Below, piece by piece: positions 51,056-61,445 of a stretch of DNA of 64,000 nucleotides (its first letter is position 1; the number at the start of each line of letters is the position of its first letter). The position numbers were made by a program, and so were the translations under genes. The stretch covers positions 62,001-126,000 of the forward strand of contig JAUIKM010000007.1 of NCBI GenBank assembly GCA_030430495.1, read 5' to 3'. Source of the stretch: a bacterium (lineage in GTDB: Bacteria > Bacteroidota > Ignavibacteria > Kapaibacteriales > UBA7675). Below the pieces are notes generated by a model that did no database searches, was not told where the DNA came from, and worked only from the letters and a program-made list of their open reading frames with translations.

Positions 51056-51526
51056 ATGGAAAAAATTGAGCTCTGGCGCCTGCTGGACCAGAACCTCTGG
51101 ACCACCTCTCGCACGGCGCGCTTTTTTGAATGCGCCGCCAGCACCATACGTCTGCACGTGCAGCAACTGACGGCGGAAGGCCGCCTGCAGACGGTCGATT
51201 TTCACGGTAAAAACAAAATTCACCTCTCGCTCATCCACGTGGCGGACCTCAATCTGCTGCGACCGGAGAGTGTACCCGCCTCGCGGCGACTGCCGCGCGC
51301 CACCATGTCCAAAAAGCAGCTGACCAAACTGTTGGAGCGGGAAACGCTGACGCTGGAAGAAGTCTGTGAAGAGGCCGGCGTCAGCCAGGCGCTCGTCTGG
51401 CAACGCGTCGCCGTCGCCGCCAAGCGCGGCGAGTCGATCGGTTATGCATTTGAAGGCGGCCGTCTGCGAATCTACCATCGCTCGGAACTGGCGCTTTTTG
51501 GACGCAAGTACGCCCGCCGCGGGTGA
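51056..51526 (+). CDS. Small protein with two helix-turn-helix segments, downstream of rsr
   Basis: A 156-residue basic protein. The first HTH-like segment is at about 15-45 (TTSRTARFFECAASTIRLHV) with a following wing (FHGKNKIHLSL); the second, at about 95-130, is LTLEEVCEEAGVSQALVWQR. A basic hinge separates them. It could be a transcription regulator or an RNA-binding partner of the Ro/Y complex. It begins 103 bases after rsr on the same strand. The ATG at 51056 has no good ribosome site of its own; GGAGAAGG instead serves an ATG at 51043 that encodes MGTRNGKN and stops inside this gene, so translation may be coupled. No family recognised beyond HTH. Confidence 0.7.
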   Translation: MEKIELWRLLDQNLWTTSRTARFFECAASTIRLHVQQLTAEGRLQTVDFHGKNKIHLSLIHVADLNLLRPESVPASRRLPRATMSKKQLTKLLERETLTLEEVCEEAGVSQALVWQRVAVAAKRGESIGYAFEGGRLRIYHRSELALFGRKYARRG

Positions 51527-51664
51527 GGGCGGCGGAGGTTGAGCCGGCCTGGCATGCCTGAGAGACCGGGAGTGAGCGGAGTCGTTTTCCAGCGTAAACG
51601 CTTCGAATTGGCGGGTGAGCGGTCAGGTGTGCGGTGCAAAAGTTGAAAATTACGTGAACTACGC

Positions 51665-51697
51665 TTGAGCTGCGAGCTCTACGGGCTCACAGCTCAA
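51665..51697 (+). terminator. Hairpin after the Ro locus
   Basis: TTGAGCTG (51665-51672) pairs with CAGCTCAA (51690-51697), with an inner GAGC/GCTC. ATTC follows rather than a T-run. It lies between the HTH gene and the antiporter and may end the Ro-locus transcript. Confidence 0.5.
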
Positions 51698-51755
51698 TTC
51701 ATTTCGCCGCCAGGCGGCGCGCCCTGCGGGGCGAACCGAAAGGTCTGACTGCCTC

Positions 51756-52907
51756 ATGCACATGGATCCCCTCATTCTCTACGTCAGCGCCGCGGTTTTT
51801 CTGGTGCTGCTCGTCGGCGCGGCGGCTAAACGACTTAAACAGCCCAACGTCGTCGGCTACCTCATTGCCGGGGTGGTTATGGGGCCCTTTGGTCTGGGGC
51901 TGCTGACGGATGTACACCTGCTGACAACCATTGGCGCGCTGGGCGTGGTGCTGCTGATCTTTTTTGTCGGCATGGAACTGGAGCCGAAGGAACTGATTGC
52001 CAACTGGCGCGTGGCGATCTTCGGCACGACGCTGCAGATAACATTCAGCGTGGCGGCCGTCGGCGTGCTGGGCTGGGCGCTGGAATGGCCTCTGGCGCGC
52101 ACCATTCTCGTCGGTTTTGTCATCAGCCTCAGCAGCACCGCCGTGGTGTTCAAGTTGTTGAGCGACTTCAAGGAACAACAGACGGCGACGGGCAGGCAGG
52201 TGTCCAGCATTCTGTTGACGCAGGACCTGGCGCTGATCCCGATGATGATCATCATTGCACTGGTCGGCGGTGCGACGCCCTCGGCGGCGGAAGTGAGTCT
52301 GCAGGTCGTCGGCGGGATATTGCTCATGGCTCTGTTTGTCTGGCTGATTCGCGCGGGAGAGATCAACCTGCCGATGCTGCGCTTCCTGCAGGACGACAAG
52401 GAAATGCAGGTTTTTGCGGCGCTGGGCATGTGTTTTGGCCTGGCGCTGATCACCGGCTTGTTCAACCTTTCCTCGGCGTTGGGCGCGTTTCTGGCGGGTA
52501 TGCTGGTGGCGGCTTCGCGCGGAACGCGATGGATTCACCATTCGCTGCTGCCTTTTCACGTTGTGTTTGTGGCCGTCTTTTTTGTGTCGATCGGCATGCT
52601 AGTGGACCTGAAGTTCCTGCTGGATGAATGGCCGCTGATTTTGACTCTGGTGTTTATTGCTCTTGTAATCAATTCCGTCATCAACGCCGGAGCGCTGCGC
52701 CTGCTGGGCGTGGAATGGCGTCCGGCGCTCTACGCCGGGGCGCTGCTGGCGCAGATCGGCGAATTCAGTTTTGTGCTGGCGGCCGTGGGACGCCAGGCCG
52801 ACATCATCTCCGACTACGGCTACAGCCTGGCTATTGAAGTCATTGCTATTTCTCTGATCGTGAGCCCGATCTGGATTACGACCGTTAAAAAACTGACCGG
52901 AAACTGA
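51756..52907 (+). CDS. KefB/CPA2-type cation:proton antiporter
   Basis: A 383-residue integral membrane protein with 12-13 helices of the CPA2 Na+(K+)/H+ exchanger family. Seen: GYLIAGVVMGPFGLG in the first repeat, FFVGMELEPKEL, the conserved TQDLALIPMMI with the ion-binding Gln-Asp, and LGAFLAGMLVAASR. It lacks the C-terminal TrkA-N/RCK domain of full-length KefB/KefC, so it is the short form. Start ATG 51756 (or 51762). It lies 13 bases before corA, with which it probably forms an operon for cation homeostasis. Confidence 0.88.
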   Translation: MHMDPLILYVSAAVFLVLLVGAAAKRLKQPNVVGYLIAGVVMGPFGLGLLTDVHLLTTIGALGVVLLIFFVGMELEPKELIANWRVAIFGTTLQITFSVAAVGVLGWALEWPLARTILVGFVISLSSTAVVFKLLSDFKEQQTATGRQVSSILLTQDLALIPMMIIIALVGGATPSAAEVSLQVVGGILLMALFVWLIRAGEINLPMLRFLQDDKEMQVFAALGMCFGLALITGLFNLSSALGAFLAGMLVAASRGTRWIHHSLLPFHVVFVAVFFVSIGMLVDLKFLLDEWPLILTLVFIALVINSVINAGALRLLGVEWRPALYAGALLAQIGEFSFVLAAVGRQADIISDYGYSLAIEVIAISLIVSPIWITTVKKLTGN

Positions 52908-52920
52908 AGCGCCGCGGCGC

Positions 52921-54003
52921 ATGGAGCCCAGGATGTTGAAGATTCGCATTCCGCTCGATTTATTCAAACGCAATCCAGGCATGCCGCCCGGCACGCCCGT
53001 TTTTATCGGCGATCAAAAAATCGAGAGCGTCTACGTTCACCTCACCGATTTCGATGAAGACTCGGTGGTTGAACACGAAGCCGGCGGGATGGACGACCCC
53101 GTCGTCAAGGCCGAGCCGCAGGGTACGCGCTGGCTGAACATCTGCGGCGTGCACGAGATACCCGTGCTGGAAGCGCTGGCCGAGCGCTACAAGCTGCACC
53201 CGCTGACGGTTGAGGACATGGCCAACACGCGTCTGCGTCCCAAGGTGGAAGAGTTTGAAGGGTATCTCTACCTGATTACCCGCATGATTTACATGGACGA
53301 CAAACACGAACTCGATACCGAGCAGGTAAGCATCGTGCTGACAGGACAAACCGTCGTCACCGTGCAGGAGCGCCGCGAGGACGTCTTTGAACCGCTGCGC
53401 AAGCGCATCGAAGCCGGCAAGGGCCGCATCCGCACCGCCGGCAGCGACTACCTGCTTTACGCCATCGTCGACGCCGTGGTCGACCACTATTTCCAGGTGC
53501 TGGAGCACCTGACGGTGCGGGCGGATGCGCTGGGCCGCAATCTCTACGACAACCCGCAGGACGACGTGCTGGATGAAATCAGCGATCTGAAAGCAACGGT
53601 GATGGACGTGCGGCGCGACGTCTGGCCCATGCGCGAGCTGATAGCCAGACTTCAGCGCGACGAGGCCGGCGTCTTTTCCGAGGGAACGCGCACCTACCTG
53701 CGCGACGTCTACGATCACATCATGCAGGTCATGGACCTGCTGGAGCAGCTGCGCGAAAATCTGGACAGCATGGGCGAGCAGTTCCTCTCCGGACTGAGCC
53801 GCCGCATGAATGAGGTGATGAAAACGCTCACCATTTTTTCGACCATTTTCCTGCCGCTGACTTTTGTGGCCGGTCTATACGGCATGAACTTTGCCTACAT
53901 GCCGGAGCTGCAACTGCACTGGGCGTATCCGGCCACCCTGGGACTGATGCTCTGTATCGCCATCGGTTTGTTTTTCTATTTCAAACGCAAAAAATGGATG
54001 TAA
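52921..54003 (+). CDS. corA: Magnesium/cobalt transporter CorA
   Basis: A 360-residue protein with the large cytoplasmic funnel domain (about 1-290) and two C-terminal membrane helices. The selectivity motif YGMNFAYMPEL (GMN at about 321-323) sits at the end of the first helix; the second helix LGLMLCIAIGLFFYF ends in KRKKWM. It is a pentameric Mg2+ channel. Start ATG 52921 or 52933 (MLKIRIPLD). Transcribed with the antiporter. Confidence 0.95.
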   Translation: MEPRMLKIRIPLDLFKRNPGMPPGTPVFIGDQKIESVYVHLTDFDEDSVVEHEAGGMDDPVVKAEPQGTRWLNICGVHEIPVLEALAERYKLHPLTVEDMANTRLRPKVEEFEGYLYLITRMIYMDDKHELDTEQVSIVLTGQTVVTVQERREDVFEPLRKRIEAGKGRIRTAGSDYLLYAIVDAVVDHYFQVLEHLTVRADALGRNLYDNPQDDVLDEISDLKATVMDVRRDVWPMRELIARLQRDEAGVFSEGTRTYLRDVYDHIMQVMDLLEQLRENLDSMGEQFLSGLSRRMNEVMKTLTIFSTIFLPLTFVAGLYGMNFAYMPELQLHWAYPATLGLMLCIAIGLFFYFKRKKWM

Positions 54004-54122
54004 AAAAGACGCGAAAACACAGCGCGGCGCGGTTTCCACAACGCTGACCAGCAAGAGGAAAAAAGCAAGCCCAACCGCAAAGCGGGAGGCGAAGCGTTCA
54101 GGCAAAAATCCCTTAAACAACA

Positions 54123-54153
54123 AAGTCCTCCGAACACCAGGTCCGGAGGACTT
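54123..54153 (+). terminator. Bidirectional terminator between corA and the DUF6580 gene
   Basis: AAGTCCTCCG (54123-54132) pairs with CGGAGGACTT (54144-54153). It lies between two genes that end towards each other and can serve both. Confidence 0.75.
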
Positions 54154-54180
54154 AAACAATCAGTTAAACCGCCGATGCGC

Positions 54181-55151
<971 letters not shown>

Positions 55152-55161
55152 GTGATTCGGC

Positions 55162-56310
55162 ATGTTCAACAGCAAACGATACCCGCGGATGAAACCTGAG
55201 CTGCGCGCGCCCTTTGGTCGCTTACTTTTGACTTTTTGTTTGTCAGCGCTGTTGATGTCCTGCGGCGACGAGGACGTCATAACGGACCCGCCGCCGAATG
55301 CCGACGCGTCGGTGTACATCCTCTGCGAGGGCACGCGCGGGGCGGACAACTCGACGCTCAGCCGCTGGAATCCCGAAAGCGAGGCGATGGAAAACGACGT
55401 GTTCCGCCGCTTGAATCCCGGCCTGCGCCTGGGCGACACGGCCAACGACATGCTTTTGATCGGCGACACGGTGTTTGTGGCGGTCGACGGTTCGCGCACT
55501 ATTGAATATTTCAACCGGCGCAGCGGGGAGTGGCTGGGACGCATTATAATGCCGGACGATTATTCACCGCGATTTCTGGCAGGCGTTTCCGGTGATCAGA
55601 TCTGGGCCAGCGTGGCGCTTAAACACTGCGTCCTGCCGATCAATCTTCAGTCGTCGACACAGCCGTCGGCGGACGACTGCATCGCCGTGGGCGCCGCGCC
55701 GGAAAAAATGGCGCTGCACGGCAATCTGCTGGCGGTGGCCAACTCGGGCTTCGGCACGGTGTTCCGCGATCATCCCGACGCCGGGACCGTTTCGATCATC
55801 GATACGGACACACAACGCGAACTGCTGAAGCTGCGCCCGGGACCAAACACGACCGACGTCTGTTTCAACCGCGACGGCACGCGCCTGTACGCGCATTACC
55901 TGCACCTGCCGGGGCCGGACTGGCCGAAAAACGACTCGCTGGCGGGCGTCGTGGAGTACAATGTCGGCGACTGGCGCGAACTGCGGCGTTGGCGTCTGCC
56001 CTCGGTGATGTACGACCTGGTTTACGACGAACAGCGGGACCTGTTGTTCACCGTCACGCTGGACGGCCTGGTGCGGATAGACCCGCAACAGGAGGGCGAT
56101 GCGATCCAGATAGTGTACCCGAAGCAGGGCCCGGAGAATGAGCACTGGTACTCGCTGGCTTACGATTCTCACGAACGCGAATTTTGGATAGGCAATGCGC
56201 GCAACTTTGTGGTGGGTGGACAAGTACTACGCGTGAAACAAAACGGGGCGCTGCTGGGTCGCTATGAAGTCGGTCGCAATCCCGGCGCGTTTTTGTTCAG
56301 CCGCGATTAA
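55162..56310 (+). CDS. Surface lipoprotein with beta-propeller repeats (YncE/DUF5074-like)
   Basis: A 382-residue lipoprotein. The signal peptide ends in LMSC (Cys about residue 34); the mature part has repeated propeller blades, such as DMLLIGDTVFVAVDGSRTIEY, KMALHGNLLAVANSGFGTVF and VCFNRDGTRLYAHYLHLPG. Such lipoproteins accompany TonB-dependent receptors (often cobalamin or metal) in Bacteroidetes, but no receptor is adjacent. Start ATG 55162; ATG 55189 is also possible. Confidence 0.75.
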   Translation: MFNSKRYPRMKPELRAPFGRLLLTFCLSALLMSCGDEDVITDPPPNADASVYILCEGTRGADNSTLSRWNPESEAMENDVFRRLNPGLRLGDTANDMLLIGDTVFVAVDGSRTIEYFNRRSGEWLGRIIMPDDYSPRFLAGVSGDQIWASVALKHCVLPINLQSSTQPSADDCIAVGAAPEKMALHGNLLAVANSGFGTVFRDHPDAGTVSIIDTDTQRELLKLRPGPNTTDVCFNRDGTRLYAHYLHLPGPDWPKNDSLAGVVEYNVGDWRELRRWRLPSVMYDLVYDEQRDLLFTVTLDGLVRIDPQQEGDAIQIVYPKQGPENEHWYSLAYDSHEREFWIGNARNFVVGGQVLRVKQNGALLGRYEVGRNPGAFLFSRD

Positions 56311-56633
56311 ACAGCCTGCGAATACAAAACAGGAAAGCAGGTTTGTTTCAAAAACCGCAAACCTTTGTTCTTTAAAACTGTACTCCCGATGTCCTTTGGC
56401 GTACAGGCATGCAGCACACGTGTAACTTCTTGCGGTCGCCCGCATTGTTTGCTCACGAGGGCGGACATCGATGCGACGGTGTGATTCGGCGTTAAGGAGG
56501 CGCCGAGCCACAAGTGAAACGACCGTTACAGGAAAGTTGCCATCGCCGGGCCTCGCGGCCCGGAACACCATGAAAAGAGAAGAAATGCCGGGCAGTTTCG
56601 AGTTAACTGCCTTTTGCATTTCGGGAGGAAGAA
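56311..56633 (+). other. Intergenic region with one GC hairpin
   Basis: No gene seen. CCGGGCC-TCGC-GGCCCGG (about 56548-56565) is a strong stem. AAGGAGGCGCC near 56495 looks like a ribosome site without a gene behind it. The right end holds the ribosome site of the next gene. Confidence 0.4.
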
Positions 56634-57110
56634 ATGAGACTGGTTCAGGGTTTGTTAATAATTGCCGCCGTGTTTGCGGCATTGGCATATTCGTTTAACA
56701 AAAAGTCCGTCTCCGCAGGCGAACTTGCCGAGACGCACATGGTCAACCCGGCGCAGATGAGCCTGGTGGAAAATCTGGACGCAGCGCCGGACGCCCGACT
56801 GGAAGTTATGCGCGCCTCCGTGCACGGCGATGTCCTGCACGCCTTTGTCCAGTACTCGTCCTGCGCCGATCTGGAGTTTGAACTCGTCGGCAGCCGCAAC
56901 TTTGCCGAGTCGTTTCCCATTCAGGCCCAGGTTGTCATTCGCGCCGTCGGTACGGACAGCGGCTCCGACTGCGACGTCCTGCGCTCGAAGGATCTGCGTT
57001 TTAACCTGGCCAACCTGCGCAAGACCTACCACAACCTGTACAACATGTCGAGCGGCACGATTCTGATTCAGTTGAACGACTACCCGACGCTGATTCGCTA
57101 CGACTTCTGA
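56634..57110 (+). CDS. Secreted protein of unknown function
   Basis: A 158-residue protein with an N-terminal hydrophobic segment (residues 4-20, LVQGLLIIAAVFAALAYSF) that is a signal peptide or anchor, and a beta-rich periplasmic part with two Cys (SSCADLEFEL and GSDCDVL), possibly disulfide-bonded. No family recognised. Start ATG 56634 behind CGGGAGGAAG. Monocistronic, followed by a good terminator. Confidence 0.7.
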   Translation: MRLVQGLLIIAAVFAALAYSFNKKSVSAGELAETHMVNPAQMSLVENLDAAPDARLEVMRASVHGDVLHAFVQYSSCADLEFELVGSRNFAESFPIQAQVVIRAVGTDSGSDCDVLRSKDLRFNLANLRKTYHNLYNMSSGTILIQLNDYPTLIRYDF

Positions 57111-57166
57111 TTCGGCTGAGATGCATCTGCGCCACAAAACAATTCATCAATGACTTATACTTTTCA

Positions 57167-57193
57167 AAGCGCGCCACGATGGCGCGCTTTTTT
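57167..57193 (+). terminator. Rho-independent terminator
   Basis: AAGCGCGCC (57167-57175) and GGCGCGCTT (57181-57189) form a 9-bp stem with loop ACGAT, followed by a run of T. It ends the secreted-protein transcript before the carotenoid genes. Confidence 0.92.
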
Positions 57194-57351
57194 GTATTCG
57201 TTTACAGCCGGGCCGGTTTCCTCAGCGCTTTGCATGCAGGTTTTTCACGCGCGGCGGGGCGGCGTTGCATCGGGCGTGAACCGGACAGTTGTGAGTGCGG
57301 CCAAAGCGGGCTATCTTATAACCTTTTGCAGACACAGATCGACTCGCTGCC

Positions 57352-58023
57352 ATGCAGGCCGAATATTTACTGTTCAACCTGATCGTGATTATCGGGCCCT
57401 TTGTGGCCGGATTTTTCCCGCGCACCCGCTACGTCCACATGTGGCCGCAGGTATTCGGTGCGGCGCTGATCGTGCTCGTACCCTACATCATCTGGGACAT
57501 TCAGGTGACCGGGCGTCACTGGTGGTTCAACGAGCTCTACACCATGGACTGGCGTCTGCTTGGTCTGCCGCCGGGCGAGTGGCTGTTTTTTATCACCGTG
57601 CCGTTTTCCTGTCTGTACATCTGGCACATGCTGCCGGAGAGCTGGAGTGAATTCAGGGTCGATGCGCGGATCTGGCGACTGGTCCTGTTCGTTCTGCTGC
57701 CGCTCAGTTTTGTCCTGTGGCTGTCCGGCAAGGAGTACTCGGCACTGGCGGCGTTGGCAATGGGGCTGACGCCGATCGTTGACCTGCTGCTCAAAACGCA
57801 TATTTTCAAACAAATCAAGATCCTGGTTTTCATCCCGACCGTGGTGGGCCTGACCTTCATTTTCAACACGTGGCTCACCTGGCGGCCCGTGGTGCTCTAC
57901 GGCGTGGAGTACCAGCTGGACGTGCGCCTCGGCACAATACCGCTTGAAGATTTTTTCTACGGCATGTCCCACCTTTGCTACTGCGCCATTGTCTTTGAGT
58001 GGCTCAAAAAACGCAAAGACTGA
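57352..58023 (+). CDS. Lycopene cyclase, fused CrtYc-CrtYd type
   Basis: A 223-residue integral membrane protein with six to seven helices and two homologous halves of the lycopene-cyclase domain. Family motifs: LPPGEWLFFITVPFSCLYIW in the first half and LGTIPLEDFFYGMSHLCY in the second, where the P-x-E-(D/E) acid pairs are thought to be catalytic. It cyclises lycopene to beta-ring carotenoids. Start ATG 57352. It is followed by crtI and crtB, so the cluster should yield a beta- or gamma-carotene. Confidence 0.9.
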   Translation: MQAEYLLFNLIVIIGPFVAGFFPRTRYVHMWPQVFGAALIVLVPYIIWDIQVTGRHWWFNELYTMDWRLLGLPPGEWLFFITVPFSCLYIWHMLPESWSEFRVDARIWRLVLFVLLPLSFVLWLSGKEYSALAALAMGLTPIVDLLLKTHIFKQIKILVFIPTVVGLTFIFNTWLTWRPVVLYGVEYQLDVRLGTIPLEDFFYGMSHLCYCAIVFEWLKKRKD

Positions 58024-58202
58024 ATGCGCGCCGCCGCGCGGTTCCACACCGACACGAACGTTCTACTCTCACTATGCGGCTGTTGCCGCAGCCTTTGCAA
58101 CCATTCGTTCCGTTAGGTATTGCACGCCGCTCCGGATTTGGTTTTGTTGGGATTGTCGCTCAGCCTGCGGAGCGCGTGGAAGTATCATCTGGAGGAAACA
58201 TC

Positions 58203-59720
58203 GTGAGCAAGGATCGCAGAATTGCGGTGATTGGTTCCGGCTTCGGCGGCCTGTCGGCAGCCATCCGCCTGCAGGCGCGCGGCTTCAATGTCAGCCTGTT
58301 TGAGAAAGGACCGGCGATCGGCGGGCACGCCGCGCAGTTGCGGCGCGACGGCTATACCTTCGACATGGGGCCGAGCCTGATTACAGCGCCCTTTATTCTG
58401 GAGCGTTTGTTCCGCGCGGGCGGCCGCGAGCTGAGCGACTACCTGGAACTGCTGCCGCTCGATCCGTTTTATCGCATCTATTTCCACGACGGCTCCAGTC
58501 TGGACTACACGGGCGACGCGGATGCGATGCGTCGCCGCATCGGCGAACTTGCGCCGCGCGATGCGGAACACTACGACCGTTTTATCGCCGATACACGGCG
58601 CATTTATGACGCGGTTATCACCGACGGGCTGGGTTCCGCGCCTTTTGACTCGCTCGGCACGATGGCCGACTTCATTCCGCAGGCTTTACGACTGAAAGCT
58701 TTTACACCGGCCTACAAATTTGTACAGCGCTACTTTGAGGATCCGCGCATTCGCTTCACCTTTTCGTTCCATCCCTTGTTTATCGGCGGTAGTCCCTTCC
58801 GCGCACCCTCCGTCTACCTGATGATTCCATATCTGGAAAAAAGCGGCGGCGTCTGGTTTACGCGCGGCGGAATGTACAGCGTGGTCGAAGCTCTCGGGCG
58901 ATTGTTCAGGGAGCTGGGCGGCGAAATCAACGTCAACGCCGAAGTCAACGAGATAGTTGTCGAAAATGGCCGAGCCGTCGGTCTGGAGTCGGCCGCGGGC
59001 CCCTGGCGCGGCGACGCCGTCGTGTCCAATGCCGATGTGGCGCACACGTACGGGCGGCTGCTCGCGCCGCGGCACCGCCGCAAGTGGAGCGACCGCAAAC
59101 TGGACAAAGTCAAATACTCGATGAGCTGTTTCCTGCTGTACATCGGCGTGCGCAAACAGTACCCGGAATTGCTGCATCACACGCTCATTCTTTCCGAGCG
59201 CTACCGCGAGCTGGTAGCCGATATTTTTGATCGCAAGGTTCTGCCCGACGACTTTTCCATGTACCTGCACGTGCCGACGCGCACCGATCCCGGCATGGCC
59301 CCGCCGGGCTGCGAGAGCATGTACGTGCTGATTCCCGTGGCGAATCTGCAGGCGGACATAGACTGGTCCGTCCGCGGTCCGCGCTTTGCGGACGCCGTGC
59401 TGGACTACCTCGAAAACGACTTCGGCATGCAAGGCCTGCGCGCGAACATTGAAGTACTCGAAACGTACGGCCCCGAAGATTTTGCGCGCGAGCGCAATTC
59501 GTGGTTCGGCAGCCCCTGGGGGATTGAACCGCGACTGACACAAACGGCCTGGTTCCGTCCGCACAACCGCAGCGAAGATGTGCGGAACCTCTACTTCGTA
59601 GGCGCCGGCACGCATCCCGGCGCAGGCGTGCCGGGCGTCATGCTCTCGGCCGAAGTTACCGAGAAAGTGGTCCTGGCCGACCTGGGGCAGCCGGCCGCCG
59701 CCGCGGAGGTGAAAACATGA
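58203..59720 (+). CDS. crtI: Phytoene desaturase (CrtI type)
   Basis: A 505-residue FAD-dependent enzyme that desaturates phytoene to lycopene. The dinucleotide-binding motif IAVIGSGFGGLSAAIRLQARG starts at residue 6; the C-terminal FAD motif NLYFVGAGTHPGAGVPGVML is present. Start GTG 58203 follows GGAGG by seven bases; a longer frame opens at 57999, overlapping the cyclase gene, but has no homology. It overlaps crtB by four bases (ATGA). Confidence 0.95.
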   Translation: MSKDRRIAVIGSGFGGLSAAIRLQARGFNVSLFEKGPAIGGHAAQLRRDGYTFDMGPSLITAPFILERLFRAGGRELSDYLELLPLDPFYRIYFHDGSSLDYTGDADAMRRRIGELAPRDAEHYDRFIADTRRIYDAVITDGLGSAPFDSLGTMADFIPQALRLKAFTPAYKFVQRYFEDPRIRFTFSFHPLFIGGSPFRAPSVYLMIPYLEKSGGVWFTRGGMYSVVEALGRLFRELGGEINVNAEVNEIVVENGRAVGLESAAGPWRGDAVVSNADVAHTYGRLLAPRHRRKWSDRKLDKVKYSMSCFLLYIGVRKQYPELLHHTLILSERYRELVADIFDRKVLPDDFSMYLHVPTRTDPGMAPPGCESMYVLIPVANLQADIDWSVRGPRFADAVLDYLENDFGMQGLRANIEVLETYGPEDFARERNSWFGSPWGIEPRLTQTAWFRPHNRSEDVRNLYFVGAGTHPGAGVPGVMLSAEVTEKVVLADLGQPAAAAEVKT

Positions 59721-60658
59721 TTCACACACTTTCAAAGGACGGCGTAACTCTTGCACCTGCAAGGAGTTACGCGCGGGACTTCTGGCGCGATGCGCGCCTG
59801 GAAAACGACTTCAGATACATGCGGCGGCTGACCGAAAAGAATGCTCGCTCGTTCTATCTGGCCGCGCGATTTTTGCCTGAACGCAAACGCTGGGCGACAT
59901 ATGCTGTCTACGGTTTCTGTCGCTACGCAGATAACATCATCGACAACCCGCGCGATCGCAGCATCGACGAGCTGCGCCACGAACTCGAATGTCTGCGCGT
60001 TGAGCTGCGAACGGCATTCCGCACCGGCGAGTCCGAGCACCCGATCCTGCGGCCTTTTGTTGCGACAGCTTCCATCTTCGGCATCCCGCTCGAATACGCA
60101 CTTGAGTTGATCGAAGGCGTCGAAATGGATCTGTTGTACGACCGCTATCAAACCTTCGACGACCTGTATCTGTTCTGCTATCGCGTTGCCGCCGTCGTTG
60201 GACTGATGATGACCTACGTCCTGGGAACCAATAACCCCGCGGCATTCTGCTACGCCGAGCAACTCGGCATTGCCATGCAGCTGACGAATATCCTGCGCGA
60301 CGTGCAGGAAGACAAGAATATGGGGCGGATATACCTGCCGCGCGAGGAGTTGTGTCAGTTCGGTGTCACCGAGCGCGACATCATCGAGGAAAACATCACG
60401 CCGGAAGTGCGCGAATTGCTGCGCTACCAGGCTGAGCGCGCGCGAAACTACTACAAGGAGTCGATGCCAGGCGTGCGCATGCTCGACTCCGATGCGCGAT
60501 TTACGATCTACGCCGCCGCGAATATCTACGGCGAAATTCTGGAGCGCCTGTCGCAACGCGACTACAATCCCTTTCTGGGCCGCGTTGTGGTGCCGACCCG
60601 GCAAAAATCCATGATCCTGCTGCGCGAAGTCCTGCGCTCCCGATTTGATCGCGCGTAA
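59717..60658 (+). CDS. crtB: Phytoene synthase
   Basis: A 313-residue trans-isoprenyl diphosphate synthase that condenses two GGPP to phytoene. Both aspartate-rich motifs are seen: YADNIIDNPRD (Asp-rich site 1) and LTNILRDVQEDKNMGRIYLP (site 2). The N-terminal SFYLAARFLPERKRWATYAVY is typical. Translation is coupled to crtI by ATGA. The order cyclase-crtI-crtB gives the full route from GGPP to cyclic carotene. Confidence 0.95.
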   Translation: MIHTLSKDGVTLAPARSYARDFWRDARLENDFRYMRRLTEKNARSFYLAARFLPERKRWATYAVYGFCRYADNIIDNPRDRSIDELRHELECLRVELRTAFRTGESEHPILRPFVATASIFGIPLEYALELIEGVEMDLLYDRYQTFDDLYLFCYRVAAVVGLMMTYVLGTNNPAAFCYAEQLGIAMQLTNILRDVQEDKNMGRIYLPREELCQFGVTERDIIEENITPEVRELLRYQAERARNYYKESMPGVRMLDSDARFTIYAAANIYGEILERLSQRDYNPFLGRVVVPTRQKSMILLREVLRSRFDRA

Positions 60659-60769
60659 AATTGGCCGGCAATCAACTGTGGAGCCTCCTGCCGCTCCCGG
60701 ACGCCGCCGGAAACAAGAGTCCATCGCAATTTGTCGGCTGCCCTGATGCCACGTCCCGGGGCATGTTGT

Positions 60770-61309
60770 TTACTTGTCATCTTCCCGCGGTGGACTGCCG
60801 GGAATGATATGTCCGCTGCTGTCCGGAGCAATCTGAACGGTATAACTGAAAGAACCGGAAGAGGAGACCGACCTTGTGGTGTCGGATTGCGGCGCCGTGT
60901 CGGTCGGTGCAGGCGTGCTGACCACATAGGAATAGGAGAGCGTTGATCCGCCGCTGTTCTGTGCGCCCGCCGCGTTGTCATTTGGCTGGTCGATAATAAA
61001 CTTGATGCCGATTTCGCGGTTGGCCAGCACCTTGACTTTGCGGTTTTTGACGCGCTGAAAACGCAGCATGCGCACGAGGCGCAGCGCCTCCTCATCACAG
61101 CCGCTGCCGATGCCGCGCACCACGCGTGCATTGGCTACCTTGCCGTCGTCGTTGACCGAATATGCCACATACACCGTGCCCTGGACTTTTTTGGCGCGCG
61201 CCTTTTCGGGATAGCGCAGGTTGGCGTCGATAAATTCCTGCATGGTCTGGCGATCGCCCACAATCTTGCCGATCTGCAGAAAATCCTTGGCTTTTTTGCC
61301 GCGCTTCAT
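60770..61309 (-). CDS. Unanchored TonB C-terminal-domain protein
   Basis: A 179-residue protein with a TonB C-terminal domain (about 15-95: FIDANLRYPEKARAKKVQGT, VYVAYSVNDDGKVANARVV, and a CDEEALRLVRML helix) but with no signal peptide or membrane helix in front and a Ser/Thr/Pro-rich tail (about 110-179). Standard TonB proteins have an N-terminal anchor. The chosen start is the ATG at 61309 (MKRGKK); the longer open frame to 61456 adds a basic, unanchored leader. It might be a cytosolic TonB_C protein or have lost its anchor. Confidence 0.72.
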   Translation of the reverse strand: MKRGKKAKDFLQIGKIVGDRQTMQEFIDANLRYPEKARAKKVQGTVYVAYSVNDDGKVANARVVRGIGSGCDEEALRLVRMLRFQRVKNRKVKVLANREIGIKFIIDQPNDNAAGAQNSGGSTLSYSYVVSTPAPTDTAPQSDTTRSVSSSGSFSYTVQIAPDSSGHIIPGSPPREDDK

Positions 61310-61445
61310 TGTCGATTCTCCCGTTTTCCACACACTGTTGCATCCGGTTTTACGTCCAGAGCAGCCACGTTGCGGACGGCGGAGCCGAATTCTCCGTCTG
61401 CCGCCGACGTGCCGCCCGATCTGTCCACAAACCTGACGAATAACG

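Noticed and set aside
57999-58202. N-terminal extension of phytoene desaturase
   Set aside because: It overlaps the cyclase gene, has no homology, and GTG 58203 with GGAGG gives the normal family N-terminus.
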